DNA from: Streptomyces sp. SCSIO 75703
Lineage (GTDB): Bacteria > Actinomycetota > Actinomycetes > Streptomycetales > Streptomycetaceae
Length of the DNA stretch: 64,000 nt
Direction of reading: 5' to 3'
Assembly: GCF_036607905.1 (NCBI RefSeq)
Contig: NZ_CP144555.1
Location: forward strand, 1,178,001 to 1,242,000
In this document: positions 46,013-54,494 of the stretch, piece by piece
How the letters are laid out: each line of letters starts with the position of its first letter
Numbering within the stretch: the first letter of the stretch is position 1
Made by a program: the position numbers and the translations under genes
The notes under the pieces: model-generated
Seen by the model: the letters and a program-made list of their open reading frames with translations, nothing else
Told to the model about the DNA's origin: nothing
Databases searched by the model: none

Positions 46013-46188
46013 GCGAGCGCGCCGCCCCCTTCCACTGCCCCTACTGCGGCGACGAGGACCTGCGCCCGAACGAAGAGGGTCACGGCGCCTGGGAGTGCGC
46101 GGCCTGCAACCGCGCCTTCCGGCTCCGGTTCCTGGGTCTGCTGGCCCGGGGCGCGGCCCCCGACTCGCCTGGAGGCGAACCGATATGA
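46009..46188 (+). CDS. Small zinc-ribbon protein in the cys operon
   Basis: A 59-residue protein, too short to attract notice but coupled at both ends: its GTG overlaps the sulfite reductase stop and its TGA overlaps the cysH ATG. Two CxxC pairs (FHCPYCGDEDL and WECAACNRAF) form a rubredoxin-like zinc ribbon. It may be a structural or electron-transfer partner of the reductase or of CysH. Function not established to my knowledge. Confidence 0.85.
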   Translation: MSERAAPFHCPYCGDEDLRPNEEGHGAWECAACNRAFRLRFLGLLARGAAPDSPGGEPI

Positions 46189-46895
46189 CCGCCCTGTGGG
46201 ACGAGGCGCCGGCCGAGGAGCTGGCGGCCCTCGCCCGGCGCGCCGGCCGGGACCTGGAGGACGCCCCCGCCCTGGAGATCCTGCGCTGGGCCGCCGAGAC
46301 CTTCGGCCGCGGCTTCTGCGTCACCTCCTCGATGGAGGACGCGGTCGTCGCCCACCTGGCCTCGCGGGTGCTGCCCGGCGTGGACGTGGTGTTCCTCGAC
46401 ACCGGCTACCACTTCCCCGAGACCATCGGCACCCGGGACGCGGTGGAGGCCGTGATGGACGTCAACGTCCTCACCCTCACGCCGCGGCGGACCGTCGCCG
46501 AGCAGGACGCCGAGCACGGGCCCCGGCTGTACGAGCGCGACCCCGACCTGTGCTGCGCGCTGCGCAAGGTGCGCCCGCTGGAGGACGGACTCGCCGGCTA
46601 CCGCGCCTGGGCCACCGGACTGCGCCGCGACGAGTCCCCCACCCGGGCGGGCACGCCCGTCGTCGGCTGGGACGCCCGGCGGGGCAAGGTGAAGGTCTCC
46701 CCCATCGCCCGGTGGTCACCGGACGATGTGGCGGCGTACGTCGCCGAGCACGGGGTCCTCACCAACCCGCTGCTGACGGACGGCTACACCTCCGTCGGCT
46801 GCGCACCCTGCACCCGGCGCGTCCGGGAGGGCGAGGACGCCCGCGCCGGCCGCTGGGCGGGCCGCTCCAAGACCGAGTGCGGACTGCACGGCTGA
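46185..46895 (+). CDS. cysH: Adenylylsulfate (APS/PAPS) reductase
   Basis: Reduces activated sulfate to sulfite. 236 residues. The PP-loop is in GFCVTSSMEDAVVAHLAS, and two cysteine pairs, RDPDLCCALRKVRPL and YTSVGCAPCTRRV, bind a 4Fe-4S cluster, which marks the APS-reducing subtype. The C-terminal catalytic Cys lies in KTECGLHG. ATG 46185 overlaps the zinc-ribbon gene stop. Confidence 0.95.
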   Translation: MTALWDEAPAEELAALARRAGRDLEDAPALEILRWAAETFGRGFCVTSSMEDAVVAHLASRVLPGVDVVFLDTGYHFPETIGTRDAVEAVMDVNVLTLTPRRTVAEQDAEHGPRLYERDPDLCCALRKVRPLEDGLAGYRAWATGLRRDESPTRAGTPVVGWDARRGKVKVSPIARWSPDDVAAYVAEHGVLTNPLLTDGYTSVGCAPCTRRVREGEDARAGRWAGRSKTECGLHG

Positions 46896-46897
46896 CC

Positions 46898-47467
46898 ATG
46901 ACGACCACCCCCGACACCCTGGAGACCGACGTGACGACCGGAGCCACCGTCTGGCTCACGGGTCTGCCGAGCGCCGGCAAGACCACCATCGCGTACGAAC
47001 TGGCGGGCCGGCTGCGCGCGGAGGGCCGCCGCGTCGAGGTGCTCGACGGCGACGAGATCCGCGAGTTCCTCTCCGCGGGCCTCGGCTTCGGCCGCGAGGA
47101 CCGGCACACCAACGTGCAGCGCATCGGCTTCGTCGCCGAACTGCTCGCCCGCAACGGCGTCACGGCGCTGGTCCCGGTGATCGCCCCGTACGCGGACAGC
47201 CGGGACGCCGTCCGCAAACGCCACGAGGAGAACGGCACCGCCTACCTGGAGGTGCACGTGGCCACCCCGGTCGCGGTGTGCTCGGCGCGGGACGTCAAGG
47301 GCCTGTACGCCAAGCAGGCCGCGGGCGAGCTGACAGGGCTCACCGGGGTCGACGACCCGTACGAGGAGCCCGTCGCGCCCGACCTGCGCCTCGCCTCGCA
47401 GGACCAGACCGTCGGGGAATCCGCCGCCGCGGTGTACGCCCTGCTCAGCGAAAGGGGACTGGCATGA
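46898..47467 (+). CDS. cysC: Adenylylsulfate kinase
   Basis: Phosphorylates APS to PAPS. 189 residues with P loop WLTGLPSAGKTTIAYEL, DGDEIREFLSAGLGFGREDRHTNVQRIGFVA and VHVATPVAVCSARDVKGLYAKQ. ATG 46898 gives an 11-residue prefix; a GTG at 46931 after GGAGA may be the true start, since homologues often begin MTTGATVWLTG. Presence beside an APS-type CysH suggests PAPS is made for other uses or as a second route. The stop overlaps cysD. Confidence 0.93.
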   Translation: MTTTPDTLETDVTTGATVWLTGLPSAGKTTIAYELAGRLRAEGRRVEVLDGDEIREFLSAGLGFGREDRHTNVQRIGFVAELLARNGVTALVPVIAPYADSRDAVRKRHEENGTAYLEVHVATPVAVCSARDVKGLYAKQAAGELTGLTGVDDPYEEPVAPDLRLASQDQTVGESAAAVYALLSERGLA

Positions 47468-48411
47468 CGACGACCGTGCCGACGGCCGAGGGGGGCGAGG
47501 GCGTCGCCGACGGCCCGTACGCCCTCTCCCACCTGGACGCCCTGGAGTCCGAGGCGGTCCACATCCTGCGCGAGGTGGCGGGCGAGTTCGAACGGCCGGT
47601 GATCCTCTTCTCCGGCGGCAAGGACTCCATCGTCATGCTGCACCTGGCGCTCAAGGCGTTCGCCCCCGCCGCCGTGCCGTTCTCGCTGCTGCACGTCGAC
47701 ACCGGGCACAACTTCCCCGAGGTGCTGGCCTACCGGGACCGCGCGGTGCAACGGCACGGGCTGCGGCTGCACGTCGCCTCCGTGCAGGAGTACATCGACC
47801 GCGGGGTGCTCAAGGAGCGCCCGGACGGCACCCGCAACCCGCTGCAGACGGTGCCGCTGACCGAGAAGATCCGCGAGGAGCGCTTCGACGCGGTCTTCGG
47901 CGGCGGGCGCCGCGACGAGGAGAAGGCCCGCGCCAAGGAACGGGTCTTCTCGCTGCGCGACGAGTTCTCCCAGTGGGACCCGCGCCGCCAGCGCCCCGAG
48001 CTGTGGAACCTGTACAACGGCCGGCACTCCCCCGGCGAGCACGTGCGCGTCTTCCCGCTCTCCAACTGGACCGAGCTGGACGTGTGGCAGTACATCGCCC
48101 GCGAGGACATCGAACTCCCGGCGATCTACTACGCCCACGAGCGCGAGGTCTTCGCCCGCTCCGGCATGTGGCTGACCGCCGGCGACTGGGGCGGCCCGAA
48201 GGAGGGCGAGACGGTCCAGAAGCGGCGCGTGCGCTACCGCACCGTCGGCGACATGTCCTGCACCGGCGCGGTCGACTCCGACGCCGACACCATCGGCAAG
48301 GTGATCGCCGAGATCGCCGCCTCCCGGCTCACCGAACGCGGCGCCACCCGGGCCGACGACAAGCTCTCCGAGGCCGCGATGGAAGACCGCAAGCGCGAGG
48401 GGTACTTCTAG
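47464..48411 (+). CDS. cysD: Sulfate adenylyltransferase subunit 2
   Basis: ATP pyrophosphatase subunit of ATP sulfurylase, forming APS from sulfate and ATP. 315 residues: PP-loop PVILFSGGKDSIVMLHLA, HVDTGHNFPEVLAYRD, FGGGRRDEEKARAKERVFS, and FPLSNWTELDVWQYI. ATG 47464 overlaps the cysC stop, and cysN starts three bases after its stop, so the two subunits are made together. Confidence 0.96.
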   Translation: MTTTVPTAEGGEGVADGPYALSHLDALESEAVHILREVAGEFERPVILFSGGKDSIVMLHLALKAFAPAAVPFSLLHVDTGHNFPEVLAYRDRAVQRHGLRLHVASVQEYIDRGVLKERPDGTRNPLQTVPLTEKIREERFDAVFGGGRRDEEKARAKERVFSLRDEFSQWDPRRQRPELWNLYNGRHSPGEHVRVFPLSNWTELDVWQYIAREDIELPAIYYAHEREVFARSGMWLTAGDWGGPKEGETVQKRRVRYRTVGDMSCTGAVDSDADTIGKVIAEIAASRLTERGATRADDKLSEAAMEDRKREGYF

Positions 48412-48413
48412 CC

Positions 48414-49766
48414 ATGACCCGCACCACCGAACACTCCGAGCCGCTGCCGGCCGAGCCGTCCGCGTCGACCACGCTGCTGCGGTTCGCCACCGCCGGGTCC
48501 GTCGACGACGGCAAGTCCACGCTCGTGGGACGGCTGCTGCACGACTCCAAGTCGGTCCTCGCCGACCAGTTGGAGGCCGTCGAGCGGGCCTCCGCGCACC
48601 GCGGGCAGGACACCCCGGACCTGGCGCTGCTCACCGACGGCCTGCGCGCCGAGCGCGAGCAGGGCATCACCATCGACGTGGCCTACCGGTACTTCGCCAC
48701 GCCCCGGCGCCGGTTCATCCTCGCCGACACGCCGGGCCACGTGCAGTACACCCGCAACATGGTCACCGGCGCCTCCACCGCCGAGCTGACGGTGATCCTG
48801 GTCGACGCCCGCAACGGCGTCGTCGAGCAGACCCGGCGGCACGCCGCGATCGCCGCGCTGCTGCGGGTGCCGCACGTGGTCCTCGCCGTCAACAAGATGG
48901 ACCTGGCCGAGTACCGGGAGTCCGTCTTCGCCGCCATCGCCGGGGAGTTCACGGCGTACGCCACCGAACTGGGCATCCCCGAGGTCACCGCGATCCCCAT
49001 CTCGGCGCTCGCCGGCGACAACGTGGTGGAGCCGTCCGCCCACATGGACTGGTACGGCGGCCCCACCGTGCTGGAGCACCTGGAGACCGTCCCGGTCAGC
49101 CACGACCTGGCGCACTGCCACGCCCGGCTGCCCGTGCAGTACGTGATCCGCCCGCAGACCGCCGAGCACCCCGACTACCGGGGCTACGCGGGCCAGATAG
49201 CCGCCGGCGGCTTCCGCGTCGGCGACCCGGTCACCGTGCTGCCGTCCGGCCGCACGACCCGGCTGGCCGGCATCGACCTGCTGGGCCGGCCGGTGGACGC
49301 CGCCTGGACCCCGCAGTCGGTGACGCTGCTGCTGGAGGACGACATCGACGTCTCCCGCGGCGACCTCATCGTGCCGAGCGCGGACGCCCCCGCCACCACC
49401 CAGGACCTGGAGGCCACCGTCTGCCACGTCGCCGACCAGCCTCTCGGCGTCGGACAGCGGGTCCTGCTCAAACACGGCACCCGCACGGTCAAGGCGATCG
49501 TCGAGGACATCCCGTCCCGGCTCTCCCTGGACGACCTCTCCCCGCACCCGCGTCCCGGCCGGCTCGCCGCCAACGACATCGGCCGGGTGCGCCTGCGCAC
49601 CGCCGAGCCGCTGCCCGCCGACGAGTACGCCGACTCGCGGCGCACCGGGTCCTTCATCCTGATCGACCCGCACGACGGCACCACGCTCACCGCGGGCATG
49701 GTCGGCGCCTCGCTGGCCGCGCGGCCGGCGCCCGAGGCGGCCGACGAGGACGGGTGGGACTTCTGA
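48414..49766 (+). CDS. cysN: Sulfate adenylyltransferase subunit 1 (GTPase)
   Basis: GTPase subunit that drives sulfate activation. 450 residues, related to EF-Tu: G1 TAGSVDDGKSTLVGRLL, switch region EREQGITIDVAYRYF, G3 ADTPGHVQYTRNM, G4 LAVNKMDLAEY, then two beta-barrel domains. The APS kinase domain fused to CysN in some species is absent, in keeping with the separate cysC. Confidence 0.96.
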   Translation: MTRTTEHSEPLPAEPSASTTLLRFATAGSVDDGKSTLVGRLLHDSKSVLADQLEAVERASAHRGQDTPDLALLTDGLRAEREQGITIDVAYRYFATPRRRFILADTPGHVQYTRNMVTGASTAELTVILVDARNGVVEQTRRHAAIAALLRVPHVVLAVNKMDLAEYRESVFAAIAGEFTAYATELGIPEVTAIPISALAGDNVVEPSAHMDWYGGPTVLEHLETVPVSHDLAHCHARLPVQYVIRPQTAEHPDYRGYAGQIAAGGFRVGDPVTVLPSGRTTRLAGIDLLGRPVDAAWTPQSVTLLLEDDIDVSRGDLIVPSADAPATTQDLEATVCHVADQPLGVGQRVLLKHGTRTVKAIVEDIPSRLSLDDLSPHPRPGRLAANDIGRVRLRTAEPLPADEYADSRRTGSFILIDPHDGTTLTAGMVGASLAARPAPEAADEDGWDF

Positions 49767-49768
49767 CC

Positions 49769-49900
49769 ATGGCCTCCCGCGACGTGTACGGCACCTTCGC
49801 CGAGGAGGGCGGCCGGGTGGTCAGCGGCGCCTTCGGCTGGGGGTCCCCCCGGACGGAGTCCGGGGGTGGGCAGGGCGGAGTGACGCGATGTACGGGGTGA
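49769..49900 (+). CDS. Very small open frame after cysN, interrupted by a palindrome
   Basis: A 43-codon frame beginning MASRDVYGTFAEEGGRVVSG two bases after cysN. The second half is made of the hairpin sequence at 49849-49869, so it may be the truncated 5' end of a former gene. No family is recognised, and it may not be translated as a functional product. Confidence 0.35.
   Translation: MASRDVYGTFAEEGGRVVSGAFGWGSPRTESGGGQGGVTRCTG
49849..49869. repeat. Small GC palindrome CCCCCGGAC-gga-GTCCGGGGG
   Basis: Nine-base arms and a three-base loop inside the gap between cysN and ssuA. Its look (gggggtcc...) is like the small intergenic palindromic units often scattered in Streptomyces chromosomes. 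It could also tune transcript levels between cysN and the transporter genes. Confidence 0.55.
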
Positions 49901-50032
49901 CGTCCGCGCACCGCCCGCGCGCCCGCACCCCCCACCCGCACCGCCGCAGTCCCGCCGATCCCCCGGCCACGACCTGACCGCACCGACGGTCCGTCAGGCG
50001 TGAGCGCCGGGCCACCGAGAGGAACACCTCCC

Positions 50033-51136
50033 GTGCCTGCCACCACCGCCCTGCGCCGTACCCTCGCGGCCCTGGCCGCCCTCCCCCTGCTCACCCTCGC
50101 GGCCTGCGGCTACGGCTCCCAGGCGAAGGAGGACGACACGGCGCGGGTCGCCGCGGGCGCCGAGAAGACGGACGGGCTGGACTCCGTCCGGATCGGCTAC
50201 TTCGGCAACATCACCCACGCCACCGCCCTCGTCGGCCGCCAGAAGGGTTTCTTCCAGCAGGAGCTGGGCGGCACCAAGGCCACCTACGCCACCTTCAACG
50301 CGGGCCCCTCCGAGATCGAGGCGCTCAACTCCGGCTCCATCGACATCGGCTGGATCGGCCCGTCCCCGGCGATCAACGGCTACACCAAGTCCGGCGGCAA
50401 GAACCTGCGCATCATCGCCGGTTCGGCGTCCGGCGGGGTGAAACTGGTGGTCGACCCCGAGAAGATCCGCTCCGTCGGGGACGTCAGGGGCAAGCGGATC
50501 GCCACCCCGCAGCTCGGCAACACCCAGGACGTCGCCTTCCTCAACTGGGTGGCGGAGCAGGGCTGGAAGGTCGACCCGCAGAGCGGCCGGGGCGACGTGA
50601 CGGTGGTCCGCAGCGACAACAAGGTCACCCCCGACGCCTACCGGGCGGGCTCGCTGGACGGGGCGTGGGTGCCGGAGCCGACCGCGTCCCGGCTGGTCGC
50701 CGAGGGCGGCAAGGTGCTGCTGGACGAGGCGGACCTGTGGCCGGACAAGAAGTTCGTGATCACCAACGTCATCGTGTCGCAGAAGTTCCTCGAGGAGCAC
50801 CCGAAGGCGGTCGAGGCGGTACTGCGGGCCTCGGTCGACGCCAACGAGTGGATCACCGACCACCCGGACGAGGCCAAGGCCGCCGCCAACAGGCAACTGG
50901 AGGCCGACACCGGCAAGGCGCTGCCCGCCGGCGTGCTCGACCCGGCGTGGGAGTCCATCCGGCTCACCGACGACCCGCTGGCGGCCACCCTGGACGCCCA
51001 GGCGGCGCACGCCGTGAAGGCGGGCCTGCTCGACGAGCCCGACCTCCGGGGCATCTACGACCTCACGCTGCTCAACAAGGTCCGCAGGGCCAAGGGCGAG
51101 CCCGCGCTCGACGACGCCGGTCTCGGCATCGGCTGA
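50033..51136 (+). CDS. ssuA: ABC transporter substrate-binding lipoprotein (sulfonate/sulfate-ester type)
   Basis: A 367-residue lipoprotein. The signal peptide ends in the lipobox LAAC (PLLTLAACGYG). The mature part is an SsuA/NMT1-like periplasmic-binding fold: RIGYFGNITHATALVGRQKGFFQQEL, NAGPSEIEALNSGSIDIGWIGPSPAINGY, VVDPEKIRSVGDVRGKRIATPQLGNTQDVAF. It should capture alkanesulfonates or a similar organosulfur compound and hand it to SsuC. GTG 50033 with GAGAGGA nine bases upstream. It follows the cys genes in the same direction, so sulfonate uptake and sulfate assimilation are probably co-expressed. Confidence 0.9.
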   Translation: MPATTALRRTLAALAALPLLTLAACGYGSQAKEDDTARVAAGAEKTDGLDSVRIGYFGNITHATALVGRQKGFFQQELGGTKATYATFNAGPSEIEALNSGSIDIGWIGPSPAINGYTKSGGKNLRIIAGSASGGVKLVVDPEKIRSVGDVRGKRIATPQLGNTQDVAFLNWVAEQGWKVDPQSGRGDVTVVRSDNKVTPDAYRAGSLDGAWVPEPTASRLVAEGGKVLLDEADLWPDKKFVITNVIVSQKFLEEHPKAVEAVLRASVDANEWITDHPDEAKAAANRQLEADTGKALPAGVLDPAWESIRLTDDPLAATLDAQAAHAVKAGLLDEPDLRGIYDLTLLNKVRRAKGEPALDDAGLGIG

Positions 51137-51172
51137 GCCCGCACACCCGAACCGTCCCAGGAGGTGACGACC

Positions 51173-51988
51173 ATGGCCACGACCCTCGCCACGGCCGCCG
51201 ACGACACCGCGGCGACCACCGGCCACGCCGCCCGGCTCGCACACGTCTCGAAGTCGTTCGCGGGCCCCGCCGGACCACAACTGGTCCTCGACGACATCAC
51301 CCTCGACGTCGGGCCCGGCGAGTTCGTCACCCTCCTGGGGGCCTCCGGGTGCGGCAAGTCCACGCTGCTCAACCTGGTCGCCGGACTGGACCGGCCCAGC
51401 GCCGGGGCCCTCACGACCGACGGACGCCCGGCCCTGATGTTCCAGGAGCACGCCCTGTTCCCGTGGCTGACCGCGGGCAAGAACATCGAACTGGCGCTCC
51501 GGCTGCGGGGCGTGCCCAAGGCCGGCCGGCGCGGCAAGGCGGAGGAACTGCTCGACCTGGTGCGGCTCGGCGGCGCATACGGCAAGCGGGTGCACGAGCT
51601 GTCCGGGGGGATGCGGCAGCGGGTGGCGATGGCCCGCGCGCTGGCGCAGGAGAGCCGGCTGCTGCTGATGGACGAGCCGTTCGCGGCGCTGGACGCGATC
51701 ACGCGGGACGTGCTGCACGACGAGCTGACCCGGATCTGGCGGACCGCGAACGAGGACGGCGGGGCCACCGGCGGGCTGTCGGTGCTGTTCGTCACGCACA
51801 ACGTGCGCGAGGCCGTGCGCCTGGCCGACCGCGTGGTGCTGCTGTCCTCCCGGCCGGGGCGCGTGGCGCGCGAGTGGACGGTCGGCATCCCGCATCCGCG
51901 CCGCATCGAGGACACCGCCGTGGCGGAGCTGTCCGTCGAGATCACCGAAGAACTGCGTGGGGAGATCCGCCGTCATGGCCGGCACTGA
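51173..51988 (+). CDS. ssuB: ABC transporter ATP-binding protein (sulfonate/nitrate/taurine family)
   Basis: ATPase of 271 residues: Walker A LLGASGCGKSTLLNLVAGL, Q loop MFQEHALFPWLT, signature HELSGGMRQRVAMARALA, Walker B LLLMDEPFAALD, and the H loop LFVTHNVREAVRLADRV. ATG 51173 with AGGAGG eight bases upstream is preferred over GTG 51164, which lies inside the ribosome site. Its 3' end overlaps ssuC by 14 bases. Confidence 0.92.
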   Translation: MATTLATAADDTAATTGHAARLAHVSKSFAGPAGPQLVLDDITLDVGPGEFVTLLGASGCGKSTLLNLVAGLDRPSAGALTTDGRPALMFQEHALFPWLTAGKNIELALRLRGVPKAGRRGKAEELLDLVRLGGAYGKRVHELSGGMRQRVAMARALAQESRLLLMDEPFAALDAITRDVLHDELTRIWRTANEDGGATGGLSVLFVTHNVREAVRLADRVVLLSSRPGRVAREWTVGIPHPRRIEDTAVAELSVEITEELRGEIRRHGRH

Positions 51989-52871
51989 CACGACGCCCGC
52001 CGCCCGCGACGGCGGCGACCTCGCCGGGCTGGAGGCGGGGCTCGACGCGCTGGAGACCGTGCCGGAGGGCCGTACTCCGCTGCGCCGGACCCTGCTCGAC
52101 AAGGTGCTGCCGCCGGTCCTCGCGGTCCTGCTGGTGCTGGCCGTGTGGCAGGCGCTGGTCTCCTTCCGGATCGTGGACGACCCGTCCCGGCTGCCCGCCC
52201 CGCTGGACGTGTGGGACGTGGTGCGGCGCTCCTGGCTCCGGGGCGAGCTGCTCGGCTACATCTGGACCAGCGTCTCGCGCGGTCTGCTCGGCTTCTGCCT
52301 CGCGCTGCTGATCGGCACCCCGCTGGGGCTGCTGGTGGCCCGGGTGCGGTTCGTGCGGGCGGCGCTCGGGCCGATCCTCTCCGGGCTGCAGTCGCTGCCG
52401 TCGGTGGCGTGGGTGCCGCCGGCCGTGATCTGGCTGGGTCTGAACAACTCCATGATGTACGCGGTCATCCTGCTCGGCGCGGTGCCGTCCATCGCCAACG
52501 GGCTGGTCTCCGGCGTCGACCAGGTGCCGCCGCTCTTCCTGCGGGCCGGCCGCACGCTGGGCGCGACGGGGCTGAGGGGCACCTGGCACATCGTGCTGCC
52601 GGCGGCGCTGCCCGGGTACGTGGCCGGGCTCAAGCAGGGCTGGGCGTTCTCCTGGCGGTCGCTGATGGCCGCCGAGATCATCGCCTCCTTCCCGGATCTC
52701 GGCGTCGGGCTCGGGCAGTTGCTGGAGAACGGCCGCAACGCCAGTGACATGGCGATGGTGTTCGAGGCGATCCTGCTGATCCTGGTCGTCGGCGTCGCCA
52801 TCGACCTGCTGATCTTCAGTCCGCTGGAGCGGTGGGTGCTGCGCAGCCGCGGTCTGCTGGTGAAGGGCTGA
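51975..52871 (+). CDS. ssuC: ABC transporter permease (sulfonate/nitrate/taurine family)
   Basis: Integral membrane permease of 298 residues with about six helices (VLPPVLAVLLVLAVWQALV, RGLLGFCLALLIGTPLGLLVARV). The EAA loop that contacts the ATPase appears near GATGLRGTWHIVLPAALPGYVAGLKQGWAFSWRSLMAAE. ATG 51975 lies inside the end of ssuB, so the two are coupled. Its stop is followed within seven bases by the sirohydrochlorin chelatase gene. Confidence 0.92.
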   Translation: MAGTDTTPAARDGGDLAGLEAGLDALETVPEGRTPLRRTLLDKVLPPVLAVLLVLAVWQALVSFRIVDDPSRLPAPLDVWDVVRRSWLRGELLGYIWTSVSRGLLGFCLALLIGTPLGLLVARVRFVRAALGPILSGLQSLPSVAWVPPAVIWLGLNNSMMYAVILLGAVPSIANGLVSGVDQVPPLFLRAGRTLGATGLRGTWHIVLPAALPGYVAGLKQGWAFSWRSLMAAEIIASFPDLGVGLGQLLENGRNASDMAMVFEAILLILVVGVAIDLLIFSPLERWVLRSRGLLVKG

Positions 52872-52877
52872 TCCGCC

Positions 52878-53621
52878 GTGCGCCGACCGGTCCTCGTCGT
52901 CATCGCCCACGGCAGCCGTGACCCGCGGCACGCCGCGACCGTGCACGCCCTGATCCGCCGGGTGCGGGCGCTGCGTCCGGGGCTCCGGGTGGAGACGGGT
53001 TTCCTGGACTTCAACGTGCCGTCCGCGGCGGGGGTGCTGGAGTCCCTGGCGGCGGAGGGGGTGCGGGACGTCATCGCCCTGCCGCTGCTGCTGACCCGGG
53101 CCTTCCACGCCAAGGCGGACATCCCGGCGGTCCTCGCCGAGGCACCGGCGCGACTGCGCGTGCGGCGGGCCGAGGTGCTCGGACCGTCGCCGCTGCTGGT
53201 GTCGGCGCTGGAGCGGCGCCTGTACGAGGCGGGCCTGACACCCGCCGACAAGTCCTCGACCGGGGTCGTCCTGGCCTCGGCGGGGTCCACCGACCCGGAG
53301 GCGATCGCGGTGATCGCAGAAATCGCGCGGGAGTGGCGGCACACCGGTTGGTGCGCCGTGCGGCCCGCGTTCGCCTCCGCCTCCCTTCCCCGTACCGAGG
53401 ACGCGGTCCGGGAACTGCGGGAGACGGGCTGCCCGCGGGTCGCCGTCGCCCCGTACGTGCTGGCGCCCGGCTTCCTGCCGGACCGCATCGCGCGGGGCGC
53501 GGCGCGGGCGGACGTCCTCGCGGACGTGCTGGGTCCGGCGCCGGAGGTGGCGCGGCTGCTGCTCGAGCGGTACGACGGGGCCCGGCTGCGGGAGCGGACC
53601 CCGGCCGCGCTGGGCGCCTGA
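52878..53621 (+). CDS. Sirohydrochlorin chelatase-like protein (CbiX/SirB type)
   Basis: A 247-residue two-lobed chelatase: LVVIAHGSRDPRHAATVHALIRRV with the metal-binding His, VIALPLLLTRAFHAKADIPAVL, and a second half with VLASAGSTDPEAIAVIAEIAREW and VAPYVLAPGFLPDRIA. In this operon its task is most likely insertion of iron into sirohydrochlorin to make the siroheme needed by the sulfite reductase at the start of the operon. GTG 52878, directly after ssuC. Confidence 0.9.
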   Translation: MRRPVLVVIAHGSRDPRHAATVHALIRRVRALRPGLRVETGFLDFNVPSAAGVLESLAAEGVRDVIALPLLLTRAFHAKADIPAVLAEAPARLRVRRAEVLGPSPLLVSALERRLYEAGLTPADKSSTGVVLASAGSTDPEAIAVIAEIAREWRHTGWCAVRPAFASASLPRTEDAVRELRETGCPRVAVAPYVLAPGFLPDRIARGAARADVLADVLGPAPEVARLLLERYDGARLRERTPAALGA

Positions 53622-53725
53622 CGCCCGGTCCCCTCTCCCCGGGCCGCCGGACTGCCGCCTCCGGCCCGAGCCGCGCCCGCCTCGGTGCCGGACGCCGCCT
53701 GGTGCCGACGCATCTCTGACTCAGG

Positions 53726-54277
53726 TCACTGGGCAGCGGTGAGTTCGGCCAGCTTGACGACGGTGTTCCAGTTGCGGCTGGTGGCGACCAGGCCCTTGGT
53801 CAGGCGTGGCCGGGCGAGGATGTCGGCGAGGCGGGAGCGGCCGAGGCCCTCCGGTGCGTACAGGTAGAGGGCGCGGTCGCCGAGGCGGAACTCCTCCGGG
53901 AGGTGGGCGGTGCGGTCGATCTCGGCGAAGCGTTCGGCGTCGACGGGCCCGGAGAAATAGGTGACGTGCAGTTGGCGGGCCTCCAGGGTGGCGGCCGGGA
54001 ACGGGCAGTCGTCGATGACGGAGCGCAGGTAGGCGTGGTCCCGCACGATGACGTCGACCGGGAAGCCGAACCGTTCCCCGACGGCCCGTGCCAGCTCGGC
54101 GGCGAGGGACTCCTCGTCTCCGCGCGCGGCGGCGAAGACGGCCTGGCCGCTCTGGAGGTGGGTGCGGACGTCCGTGTGCCCGAGGTCGGTCAGGAGCGCG
54201 CGCAGGTCGGCCATCGGCACCTTCCGGTTGCCGCCCACGTTGACCCCGCGCAGGAGTGCCGCGTACATCGTCGTCAT
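53726..54277 (-). CDS. DUF1697 family protein
   Basis: A 183-residue protein with the family start TMYAALLRGVNVGGNRKVPMADLRALLTDLGHTDVRTHLQSGQAVF and LYLYAPEGLGRSRLADIL...TSRNWNTVVKLAEL. The family is widespread in bacteria and has no known function. ATG 54277. It is the last gene of a leftward group and converges with the sulfur operon. Confidence 0.88.
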   Translation of the reverse strand: MTTMYAALLRGVNVGGNRKVPMADLRALLTDLGHTDVRTHLQSGQAVFAAARGDEESLAAELARAVGERFGFPVDVIVRDHAYLRSVIDDCPFPAATLEARQLHVTYFSGPVDAERFAEIDRTAHLPEEFRLGDRALYLYAPEGLGRSRLADILARPRLTKGLVATSRNWNTVVKLAELTAAQ

Positions 54278-54494
54278 GGGGCCAGCCTAGGGCGGGCCGG
54301 TGGACGCCGTGGGGGCTTCGGCGGCTCCGGCCGTCGTGCCCCGTGGGGGTCGGCACGAGGGCCGGAGCCGCGGGCCACTCTCGTCCATCGGGGCCCGCCG
54401 GTTCAACCGCTGGGCACGCGTGTGACGCATGCGACAGCCGCGCCGGGGCACGGAGGTGACCGCGCCCCGGCGACGGCGGCCCCCGCGGGGCCGG

